Shown here: one piece after another, positions 52,997 through 61,950 of the stretch
Numbering within the stretch: position 1 is the first letter of the stretch
Layout: every line of letters starts with the position of its first letter
DNA from: DASQHL01 sp963843685
Lineage (GTDB): Bacteria; Chloroflexota; Dehalococcoidia; DSTF01; JACRBR01
Length of the DNA stretch: 64,000 nucleotides
NCBI GenBank assembly: GCA_963843685.1
Contig: CAWJLO010000032.1
Location: 1 to 64,000 of the forward strand
Direction: 5' to 3'
Made by a program: the position numbers and the translations under genes
Notes under the pieces: model-generated
The model's database searches: none
Seen by the model: the letters and a program-made list of their open reading frames with translations, nothing else
Told to the model about the DNA's origin: nothing

Positions 52997-54121
52997 ATGG
53001 CGGATGTCGAGGTAGCCATCATCGGCGGCGGCGTGGTCGGCTTGGCCATCGCGGCCGAGCTCGCGCAAACGCGGCAGGTCGCCGTCGTCGAGCGCCACGC
53101 CGGATACGGCCTGGAGACCAGCTCCCACAACAGTGGCGTCGTCCACGCCGGCATCTACTACCCCACCGGCTCGCTGAAGCACACGCTCTGCATCGAAGGC
53201 AATCGCCTGCTCTACGAGTGGGCAGCCGCGCACTCCGTGCCCATCAAGCGTACCGGCAAGCTCATCATCGCCATCGACGGCGCGGAGCTCGACGCGCTCG
53301 AAGCCGTTGCGCGGCAGGCCGCCGCAAACGGCGTCCCTGACATCCGCCGCATCGACTCGACCGACGAGTTGCGTCAGCTCGAGCCGCGGGTGCGCTGCGT
53401 CGCCGCTATCTGGTCCGGCTCCACCGGCGTGGTCGACCAGCTCGCGCTGATGGCCTCGTTCGCCTCGGCCGCTGAGCAGCGCGGTGCGTGGATGGCGCTC
53501 AAGCATGAGGTCGTCGGGATCGAGCGCCGCGCTGCCGAGTTCGCCGTAACGCTCAGCGACCCCGACGGCAGTCCCGCGAAAATCTCCGCCGAAGTCCTGA
53601 TCAACAGCGCAGGTCTCGGAGCCCCCACGATCGCCGCCATGCTCGGCTATCCGCTGGAGGGTGGCGACGGCGTCCCGCGTCTGCGTCAGACCGTGAACAA
53701 GGGCCGCTACTACGACGTCATCACGCCCGAAAAGGCCCGCGCCGTCCACCACCTGGTCTACCCGGTGCCCGACCATGGCCGCGGCGGCCTCGGCGTGCAC
53801 GTCACCGTCGATCTCGATGGCGGCGTGCACCTCGGCCCTGATACCGAATGGCTCAGCGACGGGGTGCCCCTCGATTACCATTCCGCGGACGATCGTCGCG
53901 CTGACTTCTTCGCGGCCGCCAGCCGATATCTCCCGTTCCTCGATCCCGACGACATCGCCCCCGGCCAGGTGGGCTATCGCCCGAAGCTCCAGGAGCCGGG
54001 CGGCCCAATCGCCGACTTCCTCATCTGGCGCGACGGCGGCTACGTCCACCTCGGCGGCATCGAATCCCCCGGCCTCACCGCCTCGCCGGCGATCGCCCGC
54101 CACGTCGCGTCGCTGCTCTAA
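52997..54121 (+). CDS. FAD-dependent oxidoreductase, L-2-hydroxyglutarate oxidase-like
   Basis: A 374-residue DAO-family flavoprotein: dinucleotide motif VAIIGGGVVGLAIAAELA, then SHNSGVVHAGIYYPTGSLK (the signature of LhgO/L2HGDH enzymes) and the C-terminal GGYVHLGGIESPGLTASPAIA. The expected reaction is oxidation of L-2-hydroxyglutarate to 2-oxoglutarate feeding electrons to quinone or oxygen. It overlaps its convergent neighbour by 4 nt. Confidence 0.88.
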   Translation: MADVEVAIIGGGVVGLAIAAELAQTRQVAVVERHAGYGLETSSHNSGVVHAGIYYPTGSLKHTLCIEGNRLLYEWAAAHSVPIKRTGKLIIAIDGAELDALEAVARQAAANGVPDIRRIDSTDELRQLEPRVRCVAAIWSGSTGVVDQLALMASFASAAEQRGAWMALKHEVVGIERRAAEFAVTLSDPDGSPAKISAEVLINSAGLGAPTIAAMLGYPLEGGDGVPRLRQTVNKGRYYDVITPEKARAVHHLVYPVPDHGRGGLGVHVTVDLDGGVHLGPDTEWLSDGVPLDYHSADDRRADFFAAASRYLPFLDPDDIAPGQVGYRPKLQEPGGPIADFLIWRDGGYVHLGGIESPGLTASPAIARHVASLL

Positions 54122-54528
54122 CCGCCCACCGCCAGCTCCAGCGGCTCCTCCGTCACGACGCCCTCCACGATCCGGAACGCCCGCACCACCGGCTTCGCCT
54201 CGTCCATCAGCGACACCAGCACGTAGTACGCGTCCGGCCAGCCCGCCAGGCGCACGTCCGTCGGCGAAGGGTACGCCTCCGTGTGCGTGTGCGAGTGGTA
54301 GATCACCAGGAACTCCCAGTCGCTCGCGTCCACCTCGCCGTAGATGCGCAGCAGGTCCTTCGCGTCGACGCTGTACCGGTACGGGCTGTGCTCAGCGTTG
54401 ATCGCCCGGTACAGCTTCGTCGCACGCCCGTCCTTGCCCGCGATGATGCCGCAGCACTCGTCCGGCGCGTCTTCCTTCGCGTGCGCGATCATCTCGTCGA
54501 TGTACTGCTGCTCGAGCACGAGCGGCAT
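54118..54528 (-). CDS. JAMM/MPN+ domain metallopeptidase (M67-like)
   Basis: A 136-residue single-domain JAB1/MPN protein. E in DECCGIIAG and YHSHTHTEAYPSPTD give the E...HxH...SxxD zinc site of active JAMM peptidases. Bacterial relatives trim ubiquitin-like sulfur carriers (Mec+/CysO-type) or act in thiol pathways. ATG 54528 begins the conserved start (MPLVLEQQYIDEMIAHA). It follows a cysteine-rich unknown gene by 2 nt; that protein may be its partner or substrate. Confidence 0.88.
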   Translation of the reverse strand: MPLVLEQQYIDEMIAHAKEDAPDECCGIIAGKDGRATKLYRAINAEHSPYRYSVDAKDLLRIYGEVDASDWEFLVIYHSHTHTEAYPSPTDVRLAGWPDAYYVLVSLMDEAKPVVRAFRIVEGVVTEEPLELAVGG

Positions 54529-54530
54529 CG

Positions 54531-55166
54531 TCAGTCCCCCGTAGGCATCAGCACGCCCATCGCGCTCTTCGGCAACTCCACCGTCATCAGCGGCAGCTTC
54601 AACGAGCTGTACGACTCCGCCAGCGCCGCCGCCGCGCACGCCCGGCACAGCTTCTCGATCTCGCCGTCCAGGTTGCGGAACACCGGCTTGTTCTCCGGCA
54701 GCTTCTGGTCCACGAAGTCCCGCGTCAGCCACGCCACGTGGCTCTGCTCTCCGCAGCGCGCGCACGCGTCGCCGATCGCCAGCATCAGCCACGAGATCCC
54801 CTCGACGTCCTCCCGCACGAACTCGTACTCCGGCATCTCGTCCAGCCGGTAGTAGTAGTGCGCGTTGTACTCCCCGAACGGCTCGACGATCACGGCAACG
54901 CCCTCGACCGCGGCCCAGGCATCCTTCAGACCCGCTTCCAGGCACTTGTAGCCCATCAGCACCGGGTCGCCTTCGTACGTGCCGCGGCACGTCGGGTCCA
55001 GCCCGACGCGCCCCTCCTCCGACTCGCAGAGGTCGCACATCTGTCCTTCCTCGAACAGATCTTCAACCTCCTCCTCCCCGTCGTCGCCGCTCACGACGTT
55101 CAACCCGTCCTCGTCCTCATCTTCGACCTCTTCGTTCTCCCCGCCGCCGACGCTCCGGAACACCAT
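54531..55166 (-). CDS. Cysteine-rich zinc-ribbon-like protein with acidic N-terminus, unknown
   Basis: A 211-residue protein. The first 40 residues are Glu/Asp-rich (ENEEVEDEDEDG), then MCDLCES, C-x-GTYEGDP, CARCGEQ and LCRAC provide several CxxC pairs for one or two zinc sites. The central YNAHYYYRLDEMPEYEFV is distinctive. No family is recognised. The acidic head could be a misassigned start; the first internal Met lies in QMCDLC. Operon order is unknown-120, this gene, JAMM. Confidence 0.55.
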   Translation of the reverse strand: MVFRSVGGGENEEVEDEDEDGLNVVSGDDGEEEVEDLFEEGQMCDLCESEEGRVGLDPTCRGTYEGDPVLMGYKCLEAGLKDAWAAVEGVAVIVEPFGEYNAHYYYRLDEMPEYEFVREDVEGISWLMLAIGDACARCGEQSHVAWLTRDFVDQKLPENKPVFRNLDGEIEKLCRACAAAALAESYSSLKLPLMTVELPKSAMGVLMPTGD

Positions 55167-55529
55167 CTACCACGTCCTCAGGTCGCCGTCGTCGAAGCAA
55201 CTCCCCGGCGACAGCTGCATGCGCAGGAAGTTCTCGCTGAGCGCGACGCCTGCCGCGTGCATCGCCCAGTGCTCGCGCTCGTTGTCCGGCAGATTGTTCG
55301 CCACCTGCGACCACGACGCGTGGATCGCTCGCTCATCCTCGCAGATCCCGAAGTCGATCGACCAGCCGCCCTGCTTCTTCACGCGTCCCGCCGTGTTCGT
55401 CCGCATCACCCGGAACGCCGCGTTCTCCCGGTACCGGTCCAGCACCGCCGCCTCGAACGATAGCTGCACCAGCGCCGGGTCCGCGTTCGCGAGCGCGCGC
55501 CGGTACAGCACCTTCAGAAAGTCCGACAT
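55167..55529 (-). CDS. Conserved-looking protein of unknown function
   Basis: A 120-residue soluble protein beginning MSDFLKVLYRRALANADPAL, with a mixed alpha/beta pattern and aromatic tail (GSCFDDGDLRTW). The GGAGG-GCGGC ribosome site fixes ATG 55529; the longer ORF to 55580 has none. It directly precedes (no gap) the cysteine-rich gene. Function unknown. Confidence 0.55.
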   Translation of the reverse strand: MSDFLKVLYRRALANADPALVQLSFEAAVLDRYRENAAFRVMRTNTAGRVKKQGGWSIDFGICEDERAIHASWSQVANNLPDNEREHWAMHAAGVALSENFLRMQLSPGSCFDDGDLRTW

Positions 55530-55608
55530 GCCGCCCTCCATCGCACGGTTGTGGGGCGAAGCCGCTCGGCCCCGCCCCACACATCATTTCATCCCGCCGC
55601 CCGTGACG

Positions 55609-56436
55609 CTACTTTTCGATCGGCACGTCGATCAGGCTGCCGTACTCCGTCCAGGAGCCGTCGTAGTTCCGCACGTTCGGGTAGCCCAGCAGGTGCTTCA
55701 GCGCGAACCACGTGTGCGACGAGCGCTCGCCGATGCGGCAGTAGGCGATCACTTCCTTGTCCTTCGTCACGCCCTTCGGCGCGTAGAGCTGCTCCAGCTC
55801 CGCCGGCGACTTGAACGTCCCGTCTTCCTTCACCGCCTGCGCCCACGGCACGTTCGCAGCGCCCGGGATGTGCCCCATCCGCTGCGCCGTCTCCGAAAGG
55901 CCGGGAGGCGCCATGATCTCGCCCTTGTACTCGGCGGGCGACCGCACGTCGACCATCGCGTTCTTCGCGTTGCCCAGCGCCGCCAGCACCTGGTCCCGCT
56001 TCGCCCGCAGCTCAGCCTTCGCCGCCTGCGCCTTGTACGACGTCTTCGCCGGCTTCGGCACGTCCTTCGTCGTCGGGCGGTTCTCTTCCACCCACTTCTT
56101 GCGGCCGCCGTCCATCAGCTTGAGGTCCTTGTGGCCGTACATCTCCATCAGCCAGAACGCGTACGCTGCGAACCAGTTGTTGTTGTCGCCGTACAGCACG
56201 ATCGTGTCGTCGTTGCTGATGCCGGCGTCGCTCAGAAGCTGCTCCAGCCCCTCCTTCGTGAGGATGTCGCGCCGCACCTGGTCCTGGAGCTGGCTCGTCC
56301 AGTTGAAGCCCACCGCGCCGGGCGCGTGCCCTTCGTCGTACGCCGTCGTGTCCACGTCGACCTCGACCAGCTTTACCTTCGGGTTCTTCAGGTTGTCGGC
56401 GACCCACGCCGTCGTCACGAGTACGTCAGAAGCCAT
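55609..56436 (-). CDS. Thiosulfate/3-mercaptopyruvate sulfurtransferase (tandem rhodanese)
   Basis: A 275-residue protein with two rhodanese domains. The first (VEVDVDTTAYDEGHAPGAVGF) lacks the catalytic Cys; the second has YCRIGERSSHTWFAL, with the persulfide-forming Cys. It transfers sulfur to cyanide or thiols and is cytoplasmic. The CRIGER loop is typical of CysA2/SseA-type thiosulfate sulfurtransferases. An AGGAGGATG leader supports the ATG at 56436. With the JAMM gene nearby it makes a sulfur-transfer theme possible. Confidence 0.93.
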   Translation of the reverse strand: MASDVLVTTAWVADNLKNPKVKLVEVDVDTTAYDEGHAPGAVGFNWTSQLQDQVRRDILTKEGLEQLLSDAGISNDDTIVLYGDNNNWFAAYAFWLMEMYGHKDLKLMDGGRKKWVEENRPTTKDVPKPAKTSYKAQAAKAELRAKRDQVLAALGNAKNAMVDVRSPAEYKGEIMAPPGLSETAQRMGHIPGAANVPWAQAVKEDGTFKSPAELEQLYAPKGVTKDKEVIAYCRIGERSSHTWFALKHLLGYPNVRNYDGSWTEYGSLIDVPIEK

Positions 56437-56643
56437 CGCTGCATCCTCCTGGTTGCGATTCTGCCGCCGGATTTCAGGTTTGAGTGCGGGCCTGGAGAGC
56501 GCGTTCGCGGCCCGGCCATGGATTCTAGAGTTAGACGGTTCGTTAAGTCAATTTGCACGTCCGACCATCGGCCTGCCGACCGCCTCCGATCAGCCCTTCG
56601 TCGCGCCCACGCCACGGTGATAGCGTGGTAGTGGAGGCGGGCG

Positions 56644-57345
56644 ATGCAGGTCACCGGCGCCGGGATGCGAGTTGAGGAGGCTGTACCGCGCCGCGGCACG
56701 CTCGTCTGGTTCCGCGCATTGCAGGTGAACGCCGCGACGCTCTCCGGTCTGCTCCTCGCGCTGGCCGGCATGGCCATCCTCCTCGGCATCATCACTGCCG
56801 AGGCGCTGTATCCCGCCACCTACACGACACACGCCAACGAGATCAGCGATCTCGGCGCCACGCGTCCGCCGGACAGCGTCATTCTCCAGCCATCGGCGGC
56901 CATCTTCGATGTCCTGATGATTGCCACCGGCTGCACGATCCTTGCCGCCGCCGGCACCCTCCATCGAGCCTTCAACACCCGTCGCGTAACGCTCTCCGTT
57001 GCCTTGCTCGGACTCGGCGTCCTCGGCGTGGGGTTGTTCCCCGGCAATCGAGAACCGTTCCACCCGCTGTTCGCGCTCCTCGCGTTCAGCGCCGGTGGTT
57101 CCGCGGCGGTCCTCTCAGCGAAGGTGCAGTCTGGGCCATTCCGGCCGCTGTCCGTCGGCGCCGGCGTGATCAGCCTCGCAAGCCTCGCCTTCGGCCTGTT
57201 CGGGGCGTGGACACCCGCGTACGATCGCCTCGGCGATGGCGGCGTCGAGCGCTGGATCGCCTATCCGGTCGTGTTGTGGCTCGTCGCCTTCGGCGGCTAC
57301 CTCATGGCGCCGGGCCGCGATGCCGGTCCGGCGCAGCAACCCTAG
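56644..57345 (+). CDS. DUF998-family membrane protein
   Basis: A 233-residue protein with about six transmembrane segments and the DUF998 motifs NEISDLGATRPP and GLFPGNREPFHPLFALLAF. Function unknown. GGAGGCGGGCG precedes the ATG. Convergent with and overlapping the CopD-like gene by 4 nt. Confidence 0.78.
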   Translation: MQVTGAGMRVEEAVPRRGTLVWFRALQVNAATLSGLLLALAGMAILLGIITAEALYPATYTTHANEISDLGATRPPDSVILQPSAAIFDVLMIATGCTILAAAGTLHRAFNTRRVTLSVALLGLGVLGVGLFPGNREPFHPLFALLAFSAGGSAAVLSAKVQSGPFRPLSVGAGVISLASLAFGLFGAWTPAYDRLGDGGVERWIAYPVVLWLVAFGGYLMAPGRDAGPAQQP

Positions 57346-57839
57346 CCGAACGACCAGTCCGACCCCAGCAGCGCAGCGCAGAACAGGATCGCGATCGACG
57401 CCGCCAGCGTCGCCATCGACAGCATCATCGACCACCGCCGTGTCGCGGCGATCTCCGCCTCCGACGCGCCCTCCTCCTGCAGCCGCTGCAGCCGCCGCCC
57501 GAAGACAGCACCGTGCAGCACCGTCAGCACCACCACGAGCGCCACGAGCGCCAGCTTGATCTGCAGCGCGAAGAAGTAGCGCGGGAACTCGTCCCGGTTG
57601 ATGTACCCCAGGTCGTTGACGTGTGCGTAGTTGATCAGGCCGGTGATCACCAGCACGACGAGCGCGCCACCCCCGATCACTCCGAATCTGCGCGTCATTA
57701 CGCGGCTCGCCGCCTGCCGCTGCCGCACGTCCTCGATCGTCCGCAGCGCCGGCACAGCCGCCAGCACGAGGAACACCTGCGGCCCGACGAAGACCACCGC
57801 CGCCAGGATGTGAATCCAGAGCACGATCGCGTTGAACAT
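57342..57839 (-). CDS. CopD-like membrane protein
   Basis: A 165-residue four-helix membrane protein. The WIHILAAVVFVGPQVFLVL segment and the later LTVLHGAVFGRR supply conserved intramembrane histidines, as in CopD-type copper-import and related heme-binding families. A copper or heme role is possible but unproven. ATG 57839 begins the first helix. Confidence 0.68.
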   Translation of the reverse strand: MFNAIVLWIHILAAVVFVGPQVFLVLAAVPALRTIEDVRQRQAASRVMTRRFGVIGGGALVVLVITGLINYAHVNDLGYINRDEFPRYFFALQIKLALVALVVVLTVLHGAVFGRRLQRLQEEGASEAEIAATRRWSMMLSMATLAASIAILFCAALLGSDWSFG

Positions 57840-57939
57840 CGACCCGATTCTAACGCTCGGAGCTTCGGCGCGGGTCGTCCGAAGCAGGTGCTATCCTGAA
57901 TCCCGACTCCCACCTCGAACTCGGAAGGCTGGCCGTCCG

Positions 57940-58653
57940 CTGCGACGCTTCTCGTTCGCCCTGCTCGCCCCATGCGCCCTCGCGCTGGCCGCCGCTTGCG
58001 GTGGCGCTTCGGGCGCATCGGCCACGCCGACGACTGCCCCACCCGCGCCTACGTCGACGCCGCGGCCGCCGGACCTGACCGTCTTCCGCAACTTCATCTA
58101 TCCCATCGAAGGCGCCTGCCTCCCCACGAGCGACAACCTCATGCCCAACGCCCCTCGCGAGTACCGTGATGGCATCCACGAGGGGATCGACTTCTATCAG
58201 ATCGACAACTGCACGGAGATCCACGAGGGCACGCCCGTCCGCGCGGCGAAGGACGGCACTGTGATCCGGGCGGATCTCGCGTATCACGATCTCACGCAGG
58301 CCGAGCTCGACGACGCCGACGCGAAGATCGCCGCCGCGCACGCGACCCCGCCAGACATCCTCGACCTGTTCCGCGGCCGCCAGGTCTGGGTCGACCACGG
58401 CGACGGCATCGTCACCCGCTACGCCCACCTCTCAAGCATCGCCGACGGCATCCAGGTCGGCTCGAAGGTCGCACAGGGCGAGGTCATCGCCTACGTCGGC
58501 GACTCCGGCACGCCGGAATCGATCTCCGCGCCCGGCACCGAGGAGCACCTGCACTTCGAGCTCCGCGCGGGCGACACGTACCTCGGCGCAGGCCTGCCCG
58601 CGGACGAAGTGCGCGCGCTCTACACCGCGTTGTTCGAGCCGCTGTCGCCATGA
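57940..58653 (+). CDS. M23-family peptidase lipoprotein
   Basis: An about 237-residue secreted lipoprotein with a LytM/M23 zinc endopeptidase domain: HEGIDFY (HxxxD) and HLHFEL metal motifs with an intervening VWVDHGDGIVTRYAHLSSI. It cleaves peptidoglycan cross-links or regulates another hydrolase. The signal (LRRFSFALLAPCALALAAAC) has a good lipobox. There is no ATG, GTG or TTG between the signal and an in-frame TTG far upstream at 57832. CTG 57940 with GGAAGG upstream is the best guess, otherwise an indel hides the start. Confidence 0.75.
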   Translation: MRRFSFALLAPCALALAAACGGASGASATPTTAPPAPTSTPRPPDLTVFRNFIYPIEGACLPTSDNLMPNAPREYRDGIHEGIDFYQIDNCTEIHEGTPVRAAKDGTVIRADLAYHDLTQAELDDADAKIAAAHATPPDILDLFRGRQVWVDHGDGIVTRYAHLSSIADGIQVGSKVAQGEVIAYVGDSGTPESISAPGTEEHLHFELRAGDTYLGAGLPADEVRALYTALFEPLSP

Positions 58654-59324
58654 GCGAGAACGGACCGCTGCCGGTCGACGAGGTCTCCGGCATCGAAGAG
58701 CGCCCTCAAAACCGCCGCGAGTGGCGCGGCGCGCTCCGCAGCCTCGTCCTGCCGCTGCTCATCGTCGCCACGATCGTCGGCGCCCTCTACTACATCGAGC
58801 GCGACCGCGGTGGCGGCAGCGTCGATTCGCACGGCTTCGGCGTCGTCGCCCTGCCCACCACCGCCCAGGACCCCTCCGGCCGCTCGCCCTCGACCGACGT
58901 CGGCCGCGTGGCGCCCGACTTCCTCCTCCAGACCCCGGACGGCGGCCAGCTCCGTTTCAGCGACCTGCGCGGCCACCCGGTGCTCGTCAACTTCTGGGCG
59001 TCGTGGTGCGCCCCCTGCCGGCAGGAGCTCCCGGAGATTGTCAAAGCCTACGCCGCCGCCAAGGCCGATGGCCTCGTCGTGCTCGCCGTGGACCTCCAGG
59101 AAAACGACGACGCCGTCAAGAGCTTCGCGGCCGAGTTCGGCATGACCTTCCCCATCGTCATCGACCGCACCGGCTCCGTCGCCTCCGCGTGGCGCATCGG
59201 CGGCCCGGTCCAGGGCATCCCCTCGTCGTACTTCGTCGATGCGCAGGGCGTCGTGCAGGCGCGCTTCTTCGGCCCGATGACTCAGGACACGCTCGATGAG
59301 AACCTGGCGAAGCTCCTCCAGTAG
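58650..59324 (+). CDS. TlpA/ResA-type membrane-anchored thioredoxin-like protein
   Basis: A 224-residue protein with an N-terminal signal anchor (about 30-48) and a periplasmic/exoplasmic thioredoxin domain with NFWASWCAPC (C120, C123). It is overlapped by the upstream lipoprotein gene (ATGA). With ResB next door it is likely the reductant of apocytochrome c cysteines (ResA role), or a general extracellular disulfide reductase. Confidence 0.9.
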   Translation: MSENGPLPVDEVSGIEERPQNRREWRGALRSLVLPLLIVATIVGALYYIERDRGGGSVDSHGFGVVALPTTAQDPSGRSPSTDVGRVAPDFLLQTPDGGQLRFSDLRGHPVLVNFWASWCAPCRQELPEIVKAYAAAKADGLVVLAVDLQENDDAVKSFAAEFGMTFPIVIDRTGSVASAWRIGGPVQGIPSSYFVDAQGVVQARFFGPMTQDTLDENLAKLLQ

Positions 59325-59367
59325 ACTGGTGGTCGCGATATGAGCCACGGCATGAAGGTTCTCGGGC

Positions 59368-61020
59368 ATGGCGACTAACGCCCGCACGACGGCTGCGTCG
59401 CGCGGCCCCTCGTTCGACTTGTTCCAGCCCATCTGGCGGACGCTCACCTCCGTCCGCTTCGCCGTCTTCTTCATCGCCACGCTCGCCCTCTTCGGCCTCC
59501 TGGGCGTGCTCATCCCGCAGGTCCCGGAGGCCATGCGCGGCAACGACGCCGCCATCTCCGTCTGGGTCGAGCACGAGCGCGGCACCTTCGGCCCGCTCAC
59601 GACGCCCATGTACCGCTTCGGCCTCTTCGAGGTCTTCCACGCACGCTGGTTCCTCTTCGCGCTCGGCTTCCTCGTGCTCAACGTCAGCGTCTGCACGTTC
59701 AACCGCTGGTCGCCCACCTTCCGCAACGTATTTCGCCCCCCCGTGAACGTGCCCGACTCGTTCTACGAGCGCGCGCACAACCGCGTCGCGCTTCCCGCCG
59801 TCGAGCCGCCCGTCCTGCACGAAGCGCTGCGCCGCATGCGCTTCCGCACGCGCACCGACCAGCGCGACGGCGCGACGTACGTCTTCGCCGACCGCTACCC
59901 GTGGGCGCAGCTCGCGACCTTCGTGAGCCACATGGCCCTCATCCTCTTCATCGCTGGCGGCATCGTCACGTGGGCGACCGGCTTCACGTCCGAGATCTTC
60001 GCCGGCACCGGCACGGTCACCCCCGTCTTCGCCGTCAAGAATCCGAACCAGCTCCAGGTCCGCATCGATGACGCCGTCGGCCGCTACGGCCCCGCTGGCA
60101 ACGCGCTCGACTTCCGCACCCAGCTCACGATCTTCAAGAACGGCCGGGAGGTCGCCTCCGGCACCACCACCGTCAACGATCCCTTCAAGTACGACGGCTA
60201 CCGCTTCCACCAGGTCGCCTTTTTCGCCAGCGGCGCCCAGCTCGTCGTCCGCGACCTCTCGACGGGCAACACGGTCTTCGACGAGACGTTCGCGCTACAG
60301 GACACGATCGCCGCACCCGTCGTCACCATCTCCGACTCCACCGGCAAGCAGCTCTTCGCGGGACAGGTTGTGCCGACCGACTTCCTCGCCACCGCCAGCG
60401 GATCGCTCGTCTCGCTGCCCGGCAGCGGCCGCGTCGTGTGGGTCGGCCTGACGACACAGGACAACAAGACGTGGCAGGCCGTCGTCTTCGATCCAGCGGC
60501 CGGCGATACCGGCGCGCAGCTCCGCCTCCCCGAAAACGGCGACGGCAGCGTCAGCGGCCTCAAGGTTCACTTCGACAGCGTCGCGTCTGTGCCTTCGTTG
60601 AACGGCGTCACCGTCCCGGGCAGCGATGTGCCCCTGCTCGCCCAGCTCTCGCAGGCCAGCGACGGCGCCGACGCGCTCGTCCTCACCGGCGCCGGACGCC
60701 CCGCGATGGCGCTCGAGTCCGGCAAACCCGTGACCGACGGCGGCTACCAGTACGTCTTCATGGGGACGCGCACATTCGCCGGCATCGCGGTGAAGAAGGA
60801 CGACGGCGCGTGGTTTATCTGGGCCGCGACCGCTATGCTCGTCATCGGCCTTGCGATAACCTTCTACGTGCCGCGGCGCCGCCTCTGGATCAAGCTCACC
60901 GATGGCGCCACGCTCGTCGCGGCGTTGGCCGAGAAGAGCGGCGGTTTCGAGAAAGACATGCGCGCGCTCGCCCGGCGCCTGGACGTCCCTGCCCCGCCGG
61001 AGATCGAGGAGGAACCCTAG
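59368..61020 (+). CDS. resB: ResB-like cytochrome c biogenesis protein
   Basis: A 550-residue membrane protein of the ResB/Ccs1 family, part of the system II cytochrome c haem ligation machinery. There are three hydrophobic segments near the N-terminus (RFAVFFIATLALFGLLGVLIPQ, WFLFALGFLVLNVSVCTFNRW in part, and a third around 190-205), a large extracytoplasmic loop, and one helix near the C-terminus (FIWAATAMLVIGLAITFY). No ResC/CcsA partner is in the window. Confidence 0.88.
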   Translation: MATNARTTAASRGPSFDLFQPIWRTLTSVRFAVFFIATLALFGLLGVLIPQVPEAMRGNDAAISVWVEHERGTFGPLTTPMYRFGLFEVFHARWFLFALGFLVLNVSVCTFNRWSPTFRNVFRPPVNVPDSFYERAHNRVALPAVEPPVLHEALRRMRFRTRTDQRDGATYVFADRYPWAQLATFVSHMALILFIAGGIVTWATGFTSEIFAGTGTVTPVFAVKNPNQLQVRIDDAVGRYGPAGNALDFRTQLTIFKNGREVASGTTTVNDPFKYDGYRFHQVAFFASGAQLVVRDLSTGNTVFDETFALQDTIAAPVVTISDSTGKQLFAGQVVPTDFLATASGSLVSLPGSGRVVWVGLTTQDNKTWQAVVFDPAAGDTGAQLRLPENGDGSVSGLKVHFDSVASVPSLNGVTVPGSDVPLLAQLSQASDGADALVLTGAGRPAMALESGKPVTDGGYQYVFMGTRTFAGIAVKKDDGAWFIWAATAMLVIGLAITFYVPRRRLWIKLTDGATLVAALAEKSGGFEKDMRALARRLDVPAPPEIEEEP

Positions 61021-61950
61021 GTGATCGACGTCTTGCACCTGCTCACGATCACGATCCCCTGGGATCCGAACCTCGTGAAGTTCGGACCGTTTACGCTCTC
61101 GTGGCATGGGCTCTTCACCGCCGTGGGCATCGCGGCCGGCGTCTATCTCTGTGCATTGATCGGCCGGCGTGAGGGCTTCACCGAGGACGATGTTTACAGC
61201 ATCGCCCTCGTCGGCGTCCCCGCGGGCATCATCGGCGCTCGCGCCATGTTCGTCTGGGAGAACAAGATCCGCTTCGAGGGTCACTGGATCGACGTGCTGA
61301 AGGTGAACGAAGGCGGCATTACCATCTACGGCGCCATCATCCTCGGCGTGCTGGCGGCCGCCGCCTACGGTTGGATCCGCAAGATGCCCGTGACCCGCGG
61401 ACTCGACGTCGCCGGCTTCGGCGCGTTACTCGGCATGGCCATAGGCCGCATCGGCGACCTCATCAACGGCGAGCACATCGCGAAGGTCTCCAGCCTGCCC
61501 TGGGCCGTGAAATACACCGATCCCAACAGCCCCGGCTACCCCTTCTCGGCAACCGCCAGCGGCGCCTTCGTCGCCCGCCACCCTGCCACGACCTACGAGA
61601 TGATCGGCGATCTGCTCATCATCGGCATCATGGCCATCATCTTCGTCAAGCTCTGGCGCACCCGCCCCGGGATCGCGTTCTTCACCGGCGTCGTCCTCTA
61701 CTCCGCCATGCGCTTCGGCGTCAGCTACCTCCGCGTCGACAGCGGTCCCCACTGCCCGGCGGCGACTGGCTGCCCCGAATACCTCATCAAGAACTGGATG
61801 ACCTTCCCGCAGGTCGTGTCGATGGTCACCTTCGCCGTCGGCCTCCCTCTGCTCATCTGGTCGATCCTCCGTGGCCCACAACCCGCCCCCGCTCCCGCCG
61901 GGCCGAGCGGCGCTAAGCTCGTCGCGCAGACGTCACGCTCGCGGGCATGA
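61021..61950 (+). CDS. lgt: Prolipoprotein diacylglyceryl transferase
   Basis: A 309-residue integral membrane enzyme that adds diacylglycerol to lipobox cysteines, the first step in lipoprotein maturation. GRIGDLINGEH is the Lgt signature, and HPATTYEM and RFGVSYLRVD carry other conserved residues. It starts at a GTG immediately after the resB stop. Two lipoprotein genes (SGNH 7533, M23 57940) in the window are natural substrates. Confidence 0.95.
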   Translation: MIDVLHLLTITIPWDPNLVKFGPFTLSWHGLFTAVGIAAGVYLCALIGRREGFTEDDVYSIALVGVPAGIIGARAMFVWENKIRFEGHWIDVLKVNEGGITIYGAIILGVLAAAAYGWIRKMPVTRGLDVAGFGALLGMAIGRIGDLINGEHIAKVSSLPWAVKYTDPNSPGYPFSATASGAFVARHPATTYEMIGDLLIIGIMAIIFVKLWRTRPGIAFFTGVVLYSAMRFGVSYLRVDSGPHCPAATGCPEYLIKNWMTFPQVVSMVTFAVGLPLLIWSILRGPQPAPAPAGPSGAKLVAQTSRSRA

